Part shown: positions 58,129 through 64,000 of the stretch, one piece after another | How the letters are laid out: each line of letters opens with the position of its first letter | How positions within the stretch are numbered: the stretch's first letter is position 1 | Origin: Streptomyces kanamyceticus | GTDB lineage: Bacteria; Actinomycetota; Actinomycetes; Streptomycetales; Streptomycetaceae | Reading direction: 5' to 3' | Assembly (NCBI RefSeq): GCF_008704495.1 | Contig: NZ_CP023699.1 | Coordinates: 5,332,001-5,396,000, forward strand | DNA length: 64,000 bases | Notes under the pieces: model-generated | The model's input: the letters and a program-made list of their open reading frames with translations, nothing else | What the model was told of the DNA's origin: nothing | Database searches by the model: none | Translations under genes and position numbers: made by a program

Positions 58129-58784
58129 TTCTTGGCTCCGGTCGTCGACGTGACGGAATCCGCCTGCCAGACACCCTTGTCGTTCTTCTTCACACGGGTG
58201 TTGACGTAGGCGTAGTCACTGGCCGAGCCGGGGATCGACCGGTCGACCTTGCCGGTCTTGAGGTCCTTGGGATACGTCTTGGTGCCGTCTTTGCAGTAGG
58301 TCACCGCTGCGACACCTTCCTTGAGGAAGGTGACCTGACGGTCGTAGTACCGAATGGTCCCGATGAAGCTCTTGTTCTTCTCCTTGAACCCCTGGACGTA
58401 CTCCCCCGCTGACAGCAGAGCCTCGCCCGACCCATAGAACTTCAGCGCCGGATGATCCTTGGCATCGACGGTCACGGCTTCGATCAGCGAGTTGAGCCAG
58501 CGCTCGTTGTCCGCCAGCACCGCATCCTTCTTCGCATCCCCGGTCTTGCCCCCCTCGAAGACGTTCTTCACGTCCTTCGGAAGCTTGACCTCCGGGCGGT
58601 CGACACCGTCCTCCGACGCCTTCGGGGACGGCGCGTCGCTCTTCTTGTCGCCCTGGCCCGCGCCCGCGATCTTGTCGGTGTCCGTGTCCTTGGAATCCCC
58701 GCCACCCCCTCCGCACGCCGAGAGCGAAAGGACCGCGGCAGCAGTCATGGCGGCCGCTGCGAGCAGGGTGGGGCGGCGGTTCAC
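58119..58784 (-). CDS. Lipoprotein of unknown function
   Basis: The 221-residue protein has a signal with lipobox LSLSAC (Cys near residue 24) and a Gly/Asp/Lys-rich linker. The remaining domain has helices and strands (ADNERWLNSLIEAVTVDAKD; GTIRYYDRQVTFLKEGVAAV; GVWQADSVTSTTGAKKC). It should be attached to the outer membrane surface. It is the first gene of the operon with the secreted protein and the WXG100-like genes and overlaps its neighbour by 10 bases. No function is known to me. Confidence 0.78.
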   Translation of the reverse strand: MNRRPTLLAAAAMTAAAVLSLSACGGGGGDSKDTDTDKIAGAGQGDKKSDAPSPKASEDGVDRPEVKLPKDVKNVFEGGKTGDAKKDAVLADNERWLNSLIEAVTVDAKDHPALKFYGSGEALLSAGEYVQGFKEKNKSFIGTIRYYDRQVTFLKEGVAAVTYCKDGTKTYPKDLKTGKVDRSIPGSASDYAYVNTRVKKNDKGVWQADSVTSTTGAKKCM

Positions 58785-59163
58785 TGTCGGCTCCTGGAGG
58801 GGCAGGGTTCTCTGGAGTGAACCAAGCTATCCAGGAGGGGTGGGGGACACCAGCGGCAGGGTCCGTGGGCAATGGCATATATGGGCGCATACCAGCAGAG
58901 TTGGAGCTGTCTCTGATCACTCTTGGCTCGTATGCGTCGCGCACCGCCATGAGGCGAGAAGTGCGCGACCGTCCCGGAGAGCAAATCAAGGCATGCCTCG
59001 GGCGACCGTGGTGCCCAGTCGGCGCGAGTGCCCAGGCGGGCCGGAGGGCGGCCGGAGGGCAGCCGGGACCGGCCCCTGCCCTCCTACGCAGGTCATTCCG
59101 CCGGGAACAAGGCGGCCCGCCGTGCCAGACGCGCCATTTCCGCCGCTCCTGCCCCAAGGAGCC
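58785..59163. other. Intergenic region, promoter of the T7SS-like operon
   Basis: This 379-base gap separates the lipoprotein gene (minus) and the CU044_5270-type gene (minus). It should hold the promoter of the downstream operon. A GGCATATATGGGCGCATACC patch near 58874-58893 is the only AT-richer spot. I see no clear hairpin or gene. Confidence 0.4.
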
Positions 59164-60249
59164 TCACGTCGCGCTGCCCGTCGCCGCCGTCCGGGACTTC
59201 TTCTCGTCGACGATCCTGCGGTCCAGGATCGCCGTGCGTTCCACCACCGTGCCCGGCTCGACGCCGTCCACCCGCTTCGCCTGTACGCCCCGGCTGCCCA
59301 GGTACGCGTACGTCTTCTTGTCGAAGATCCACTCCGTGCGTTCGCCGGTCTGTTCGTCCGTGCGGGCCAGGGCGATTCCCTCGCGGCCCGCCGCGTCCTT
59401 GGCGTGGTCGACGACGACCACGCCGGGGATCCTCGCGCCCGCCCGGTAGAGCGCCGCGCTGATCTTCGGCGGGGCCAGCTGTTCGGAGATCATGTCGCTG
59501 ATCGTGTCGAAGGCCTGCTGGTCGCGGGAGGACTGGTTGTTCGTGTCGGCGTAGATGCGGTCGAGGAGGGCCTTGGTGGCCGTGGGGAGCTTGCTGACCT
59601 TGTTGTACGACCAGCCCTCGACGTCGCCGTCGAGGGTGATGCCCTCCTCCGGCTGCTCGCCGGGCTCGAAGAGCCAGCCCCTGAGGCCGTTGGGGGAGAG
59701 CCAGGCCTCGCGCGGGTGCAGCTTCTGGACGTAGGTCTTGGATTCGTCCGTGTCCGCGTTCTCCTCGGTCACGACGTACGAGACCTCGCTCTTCACGTAG
59801 ACGTACTGATCCTGGCGGGGGGCCGTGAACTTCTCCGTCTCCGCGGCCCGCGACGCCTTCGCCGCGATGGTGGAGACCGTCTTCGTGGTGCCCGGCTCCA
59901 ACTGGACGACGGGGGCGATCTCGCGCGGGACGCCCTCGGGGGCGCCGCCCGTGCCACCGGTCAGGTTCACCGCGATCACGGCCGCGAGGGCCGCCGCGGT
60001 GACCGGGACGCCGATGAAGAGCGCGCGGCGTACGGGGCGGCGGGGCGGGCCCGCGGGCGGGGCGGGGAAGCCGGGGGACGTGGGGCCCGTCTGCTGCTGG
60101 ATCCGGGTCATCAGGTGCCTCTCGAGCAGGAGTTGGCGGTCGCTGGAGAGGGCCGGGTCGCCGGGCGCCGGAAGGAGCCGGGCCAACTCCGTGTGGTCCA
60201 GCGGTTCGTGCCGTGCCGAACGGCTTCGGCTCCTCGGAGTGCGCTTCAT
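59164..60249 (-). CDS. CU044_5270-family membrane protein, likely anti-sigma partner
   Basis: The 361-residue protein has a cytoplasmic N-terminus rich in Arg/Pro, one membrane helix (ALFIGVPVTAAALAAVIAVN near residue 75) and a long extracytoplasmic beta-rich domain (KYVYVKSEVSYVVTEEN-type strands). This matches actinobacterial CU044_5270-type proteins, which are encoded next to ECF sigma factors. Its ATG overlaps the sigma gene's stop by 4 bases (ATGA), so it is co-translated. It probably restrains that sigma factor, although no zinc-binding anti-sigma motif is seen in the N-terminus. Confidence 0.78.
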   Translation of the reverse strand: MKRTPRSRSRSARHEPLDHTELARLLPAPGDPALSSDRQLLLERHLMTRIQQQTGPTSPGFPAPPAGPPRRPVRRALFIGVPVTAAALAAVIAVNLTGGTGGAPEGVPREIAPVVQLEPGTTKTVSTIAAKASRAAETEKFTAPRQDQYVYVKSEVSYVVTEENADTDESKTYVQKLHPREAWLSPNGLRGWLFEPGEQPEEGITLDGDVEGWSYNKVSKLPTATKALLDRIYADTNNQSSRDQQAFDTISDMISEQLAPPKISAALYRAGARIPGVVVVDHAKDAAGREGIALARTDEQTGERTEWIFDKKTYAYLGSRGVQAKRVDGVEPGTVVERTAILDRRIVDEKKSRTAATGSAT

Positions 60250-60926
60250 TCGTTTCCCTCCCTCTCCGACCTGACCGCGTGGGTGCGGTCAACCTGTACT
60301 TGTCCGCCCATGTGGGGTGGTTCCGTGATTTCTCCGGCCGGGCGGCCGGACTTTCTTGAGGCGCTTGAGGCCGCCGCCAGCTCCTCCTGCGCCAGCTTCC
60401 GCAGCCGCGTCCGCGCGCGGGACAGGCGCGAGCGCACCGTGCCGACCGGTACGCCCAGCGCCTCGGCCGTCTCCGCGTAGCCGAGGCCCGACCAGACGCA
60501 GAGGGTGAAGACCTCGCGCTCGCCGCGCCGGAGGCGCTTCAGGGCCGCCTGCGCCGCGGCCAGTTGCTCGGCGTCCGCCAGTCGGCCGACCAGCTCGTCG
60601 GCGAAGTCGGGGACGGCGCTCGCCGCGGGGACGCGGTCCACCGCGGAGCGGTAGCGGCGGGCGGCGCGGGAGGTGTTGCGGAGCACGTTCACGGCGATGC
60701 CCATCAGCCAGGGGCGTGGGCTCTCGCCCTCGTCGCGCAGTTTTCCGCGCAGCCGCCACGCCTCCAGGAAGGTCAGGGAGACCACGTCCTCGGCGGTGGG
60801 CCAGTCGCCGCTCACGCGCAGCGCGTGCCGGTAGACCAGCTGGGAGTGGTCGCGGAACAGCTCGCGGAACGCTTCCGGGTCCCCGTCCCTGATCCGGGCG
60901 TGCAGGGAGAATGAGTACGTCGTCAC
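60246..60926 (-). CDS. ECF-type sigma factor
   Basis: The 226-residue protein has sigma region 2 (FRELFRDHSQLVYRHALRVS and TAEDVVSLTFLEAWRLRGK, near residues 20-65). Region 4 follows (LRRGEREVFTLCVWSGLGYA and TAEALGVPVGTVRSRLSRAR, near 130-175), and a C-terminal extension (GEITEPPHMGGQVQVDRTHA). The GTG at 60926 is the first codon that fits the family start (TTYSFSLHARIRDGDPEAF). It has no ribosome site, so the mRNA may be leaderless. The gene is coupled to the downstream CU044_5270-type gene, its likely anti-sigma partner. It is divergent from the NlpC/P60 hydrolase gene. Confidence 0.88.
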   Translation of the reverse strand: MTTYSFSLHARIRDGDPEAFRELFRDHSQLVYRHALRVSGDWPTAEDVVSLTFLEAWRLRGKLRDEGESPRPWLMGIAVNVLRNTSRAARRYRSAVDRVPAASAVPDFADELVGRLADAEQLAAAQAALKRLRRGEREVFTLCVWSGLGYAETAEALGVPVGTVRSRLSRARTRLRKLAQEELAAASSASRKSGRPAGEITEPPHMGGQVQVDRTHAVRSEREGNE

Positions 60927-61109
60927 GTGAGGTGTTGTCCGCGGGCGGCCAGGGGTTCCATCGTGGCCAAGGGGTCCCTCGCAGTCAGGCGTCCGTCGCG
61001 GGCGAGAACTCCGTCGTGGCGAAGGTTCCAGGAATGATCCCCGCCACTTTCGCACGGGGCCTCTACACTGAGCGGCGGCGGTCTCCCGGTGGGTGAGGGG
61101 TGGTTGACG

Positions 61110-62120
61110 GTGCGTAAGGCGTGGCTGGTCGCGTCCGTCGGGATCGGCGGTGCCCTCAGTTTCATCGCGCTGCTCGTCGTCGGGACCTACATGGCCGCGG
61201 GAAGCCTCGCCAACGGCGTGGGCGGCGGGTCCGTGGGGCTCGCCAAGGGTGCCGTGCCCGCCACCTATCAGCCCCTCGTGCAGAAGTGGGGCAATCTCTG
61301 CAAGGCCATCAACCCCGCGCTGCTCGCCGCGCAGCTGTATCAGGAGAGCGGGTTCAACCCGCGCGCCAAGAGCCCGGCGCAGGCGCTGGGGATAGCGCAG
61401 TTCATCCCGGGGACCTGGGCCGCGCACGGCGTCGACGGCGACGGTGACGGCGACCGGGACGTCTGGGACCCCAAGGACGCCATTCCGTCCGCCGCGTCGT
61501 ACGACTGCAAGCTCGCCGGATACGTGAAGGACGCCCCGGGCGACCCGACCAAGAACATGCTCGCCGCGTACAACGCGGGGGCGTACGCCGTCATCAAGTA
61601 CGGCGGCGTACCGCCGTACCGCGAGACGCAGAACTACGTGAAGACCATCACGACCCTGTCGGAGAGCTTCGCCCGTCCCGTCGGACGCGTGCAGCCCTCG
61701 CAGCAGGCGGCCAGCGCCATCTACTACGCGCAGAAGAAGCTCGGTACCCCGTACCTGTGGGGCGGCAACGGCACGGCCGACCAAGGCGGCCGCTTCGACT
61801 GTTCGGGGCTCACCCTCGCCGCCTACCGGTCCGTCGGGATCACGCTGCCGCGCGTCGCCAACGACCAGTACAACGCGGGCCCGCACCCCAAGCGGGACGA
61901 ACTCCTCCCCGGCGACCTGGTCTTCTTCTCCGACGACCTCACCAATTCACGGACCATCAGGCACGTCGGCATCTACGTCGGCGGCGGCTACATGATCGAC
62001 GCTCCGCGCACCGGTGCCGTGATCCGTTTCGACCCGATCGACACACCCGATTATTTTGGCGCGACTCGTGTCACGAAGGACGGGGCGAAGGCCCTGCCGA
62101 CCAAGCCCTCAGAGGTCTGA
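61110..62120 (+). CDS. Bifunctional transglycosylase/NlpC-P60 endopeptidase
   Basis: The 336-residue protein has an N-terminal membrane or signal segment (ASVGIGGALSFIALLVVGTY). A lytic-transglycosylase-like domain follows, with the catalytic Glu in QLYQESGFNPRA and the AQALGIAQFIPGTWA block. A C-terminal NlpC/P60 peptidase domain has the Cys in RFDCSGLTLAAY, the His in RHVGIYVGGGYMID and the third residue near APRTG. Both activities cleave peptidoglycan. The GTG at 61110 follows GAGGGG by about 10 bases. The upstream GTG 61089 is an alternative. Such enzymes are often linked to T4SS loci or cell-wall turnover. Confidence 0.9.
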   Translation: MRKAWLVASVGIGGALSFIALLVVGTYMAAGSLANGVGGGSVGLAKGAVPATYQPLVQKWGNLCKAINPALLAAQLYQESGFNPRAKSPAQALGIAQFIPGTWAAHGVDGDGDGDRDVWDPKDAIPSAASYDCKLAGYVKDAPGDPTKNMLAAYNAGAYAVIKYGGVPPYRETQNYVKTITTLSESFARPVGRVQPSQQAASAIYYAQKKLGTPYLWGGNGTADQGGRFDCSGLTLAAYRSVGITLPRVANDQYNAGPHPKRDELLPGDLVFFSDDLTNSRTIRHVGIYVGGGYMIDAPRTGAVIRFDPIDTPDYFGATRVTKDGAKALPTKPSEV

Positions 62121-62317
62121 GGGGGGCCTCGGAAGGGGCGTGCGGAGGCGTACGCGGGGGGTGATGTGGCTTGAACTCTCCGTTAAATCACTCCCCCTGA
62201 GCTGCGGCGATGTATCTCTCTTCGGTAACGTCTGAGTGATCTTTCGGTGGAGAGTGGAACGTAGGGGAGGGGACTGCGCGTTCCCTTGACTGGACCGAAC
62301 CACGGGGGTTGAGGAAA

Positions 62318-62339
62318 GGGCGCACAGAAAGGTGCGCCC
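62318..62339 (+). other. Leader hairpin before the PAP2 gene
   Basis: GGGCGCAC (62318-62325) and GTGCGCCC (62332-62339) form an 8-bp stem with an AGAAAG loop, 8 bases before the AGGAG of the PAP2 leader. It may be a structured leader of the PAP2 mRNA or a weak terminator of the previous gene. Confidence 0.45.
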
Positions 62340-62369
62340 ACGGGCTAGGAGACAAGGGGCCGCAGCGCC

Positions 62370-63083
62370 ATGGCTGGACTCGATGAATCCGGGTCGAACC
62401 CCGACGTCAGCCTGCTCTACGACATCAACGGACTGGCGAAGGACTCCCCGCACTGGTTCGACCGCGCCGTGGAATTCGTCGGTGAGTACGGTCTTTTGCT
62501 CGCCCTCGTGCTCCTCGTCGTGTGGTGCTGGTGGGGACAGCGCAAGCGCGGCACGCTCGACGACGCCGCCTCGTCCGTCGCCGCCGTCGTCTGGGCGCCG
62601 CTCGCCGCGGGCATCGCCGTCCTCGTCAACGTACCGATCCGGGGCTTCGTCGAACGGCCTCGGCCGTTCGTCGACCACCGCGGCATCGACGTGCTCGTCG
62701 ACGGCAAGACCGACTTCTCCTTCGTGAGCGACCACGCGACGCTCGCCATGGCGCTGGGCGCCGGGCTCTTCGTCGCCCACCGCAAGTTCGGGCTCGTCGG
62801 CATCGGGCTCGCCGTGCTCGAAGGGTTCTGCCGGGTCTTCATGGGCGTGCACTACCCGACGGACGTCGTCGGCGGCTTCGCGCTCGGCACGGCCGTCGCC
62901 CTGCTGCTCTCGCCGCTCGCCATGGCGCTGCTCACGCCGCTCGCCAAGGCGGTCGGGCGCTCCGCGCGCGTCGGCCGCCTCGTCTGGTCCCGGCCCGCCG
63001 AGGCGGTCGCCGCGCTGCCGGGGGCGTCCTCCTCGCAGGCGGCCGCCGCGCAGGATCCGGACGAGCGGGATCTGGCGGCGTGA
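62370..63083 (+). CDS. PAP2-family membrane phosphatase
   Basis: The 237-residue protein has five to six membrane helices and the three PAP2 motifs: RGFVERPRP near residue 91, FSFVSDHATL near 116 (usual PSGH replaced by VSDH) and CRVFMGVHYPTDVVGG near 153. It probably dephosphorylates a lipid or undecaprenyl-type pyrophosphate at the outer membrane face. The ATG at 62370 has AAGGGG about 11 bases upstream, with a hairpin in the leader. It is followed by a repeat-rich terminator shared with the convergent oxidase gene. Confidence 0.9.
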   Translation: MAGLDESGSNPDVSLLYDINGLAKDSPHWFDRAVEFVGEYGLLLALVLLVVWCWWGQRKRGTLDDAASSVAAVVWAPLAAGIAVLVNVPIRGFVERPRPFVDHRGIDVLVDGKTDFSFVSDHATLAMALGAGLFVAHRKFGLVGIGLAVLEGFCRVFMGVHYPTDVVGGFALGTAVALLLSPLAMALLTPLAKAVGRSARVGRLVWSRPAEAVAALPGASSSQAAAAQDPDERDLAA

Positions 63084-63214
63084 GCGCTCCGCGGTGCAGG
63101 GGGTGTCGCCGGCTGCGCCGAGCTCGTCCTCAAGCGCCGGACGGGCTGAATTTTCCCCCCCGGTCTCGTCGCCGTGTGCCGGACGGGCTTGGGTTGCCGT
63201 CTTTGTCCTCAAAC

Positions 63215-63276
63215 GCCGGACGGGCTGAATATCGCGCCGGACGGGCTGAATATCGCGCCGGACGGGCTGAATTTCC
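63215..63276. repeat. 21-bp tandem repeat after the PAP2 gene
   Basis: The unit GCCGGACGGGCTGAATATCGC occurs at 63215-63235 and 63236-63256, and a diverged copy at 63257-63276. Related GCCGGACGGGCT blocks lie at about 63137 and 63177. Sequences of this kind occur widely between Streptomyces genes. Confidence 0.85.
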
Positions 63277-63299
63277 GGCCCGCAGGCCGGAAATTCAGC
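63266..63299. terminator. Bidirectional hairpin terminator of repeat origin
   Basis: GCTGAATTTCCGGCC (63266-63280) and GGCCGGAAATTCAGC (63285-63299) are perfect inverted copies with a CGCA loop. Outer arms (CCTCAAACGCCGG near 63208 and CCCGGCGATTGAGG near 63303) extend the symmetry. It stands between the convergent PAP2 and oxidase genes. Confidence 0.8.
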
Positions 63300-63317
63300 C
63301 TGCCCGGCGATTGAGGG

Positions 63318-64000
63318 CTACAGCGCCTGGGGGAAGTCGAAGAAGCGGGTCGGGTCGTACTGCTTCTTGAGGTTCTTCAGGCGGGGGGCCGCGTCCCCGT
63401 AGTACGCCGCGCGCCAGTTCGTCAGCGTCGCGTCCGTGTAGTTCTGGTACGCCGCTCCCGACGCGTAGCGCCCCATCGCCCCATGCGCCTTTTTCAGCCA
63501 CGCCTGCGCGGGCTTGCCCGAGGTGCCCGCTCGCCACGAGGCGATGTACTGCGCGAGCATCCGCGAGCGGCGGTGGACGAAGGCCGTCGCCGTCGGGTCG
63601 ACGCGGTTGATGGCGCCGCCGAGCGCGGTGAGCGCGATGCTGCCCGCGCTCGCGCCCGTCACGTTCTCGACCTGTGAGAGGAGCGCGCGGATGCCGGACG
63701 CGGAGAGGGAGCGGTCGAAGAAGTCGGAACTGGCCGCGTACGTCTCGCGGTTGAGGGCGCCCTGCGGGCTGCGGCCCGGTGTCGCACCCGGCAGGTGGCA
63801 CTGGGCGTCGGCGGCGAAGGAGGAGCAGCCCGCGTAGACCTCCATCGACTCCTCGTACGTACGACGCTTCAAGGAGACGCTGCGCGCGGGGGCGCCGATC
63901 TTGTCGGCGAGGCGGTCGACGGCGTTCTGGAGCTCGCCGTACGTGCCGAGGGAGAAGCAGGCCACGGAGATGGTGGGCGTGCCGCCGGGGGTGTTCGCCA
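63318..64000 (-). CDS. FAD-binding BBE-type oxidoreductase, C-terminal part (truncated at window edge)
   Basis: The 227 visible residues end with the berberine-bridge-enzyme C-terminal signature: AYQNYTDATLTNWRAAYYGD and LKNLKKQYDPTRFFDFPQAL. The N-terminal FAD-binding (BBE-type PCMH) part lies beyond the window, because the frame is open to position 64000. It probably oxidises a small molecule using FAD with molecular oxygen as acceptor. The codons around 63963-63965 (GTG) are internal, not a start. The 3' end is shared with the repeat-built terminator. Confidence 0.85.
   Translation of the reverse strand, partial: ANTPGGTPTISVACFSLGTYGELQNAVDRLADKIGAPARSVSLKRRTYEESMEVYAGCSSFAADAQCHLPGATPGRSPQGALNRETYAASSDFFDRSLSASGIRALLSQVENVTGASAGSIALTALGGAINRVDPTATAFVHRRSRMLAQYIASWRAGTSGKPAQAWLKKAHGAMGRYASGAAYQNYTDATLTNWRAAYYGDAAPRLKNLKKQYDPTRFFDFPQAL

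Overview
The window is high-GC DNA with actinobacterial codon use, frequent GTG and occasional TTG starts, and 4-11 base stop/start overlaps. Together with the 16S rRNA it points to a Streptomyces chromosome. I did not try to name a species. The typical Streptomyces furniture is here: a c-di-AMP riboswitch before an M23 peptidase, an AfsR/SARP giant, SpoIIE-type phosphatases, a WhiJ-like XRE/DUF397/ATPase cluster and short genus-type intergenic repeats.

Layout. 1-6.5 kb: a 5'-truncated small protein, a cysteine-synthase-like PLP enzyme translationally coupled to an MFS exporter, a SpoIIE-type phosphatase, a riboswitch-controlled M23 peptidase and an aldo/keto reductase. 6.5-12 kb (minus strand): PrsW-family protease, TrmB, an array of three 69-bp repeats, an LhgO-type oxidase and a TPR-containing HTH regulator. 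12.6-18.3 kb (plus strand): an orphan asparagine-synthetase-like protein, a 200-bp MITE with 20-bp perfect terminal inverted repeats, and a 1089-residue SARP/NB-ARC regulator. 18.3-26.9 kb: an ECF sigma factor fused to a zinc-finger-like segment, a membrane helix and an NPCBM-like domain, a TetR regulator, type II NADH dehydrogenase, a PAS-SpoIIE-HATPase protein, and a divergent MFS/MarR pair.

27.1-32.8 kb is a complete rRNA operon (16S-23S-5S) with tandem promoters, no spacer tRNA, a visible 23S processing stem and a strong bidirectional terminator. Facing it is a minus-strand operon of ABC ATPase, ABC permease, histidine kinase and response regulator (32.8-36.6 kb), then a LuxR-type regulator and a divergent SDR that lacks the usual catalytic lysine.

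38.5-47.6 kb (minus strand) is a tightly overlapping type IV secretion-like operon: pilin-like protein, VirB8-like protein, VirB6/TrbL-like channel, SCO6880-family protein, VirB4-like ATPase and a VirD4-like protein without a Walker A motif. No relaxase is visible. 47.9-51.6 kb carries a lipoprotein, a maleylpyruvate-isomerase-like protein and the WhiJ-like cluster. 51.7-58.8 kb is the least familiar part: three paralogous membrane proteins with a PH-like beta-rich domain are interleaved with an acidic-tailed protein, followed upstream by a WXG100-like protein, a T7SS-secreted-type protein, a secreted protein and a lipoprotein. No EccC-type motor is present. 59-64 kb has an ECF sigma factor coupled to a CU044_5270-type membrane protein, a transglycosylase/NlpC-P60 hydrolase, a PAP2 phosphatase, a repeat-built hairpin and the C-terminal part of a BBE-type FAD oxidase that runs off the window.

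Functions come from reading translated motifs by eye. No searches were run.
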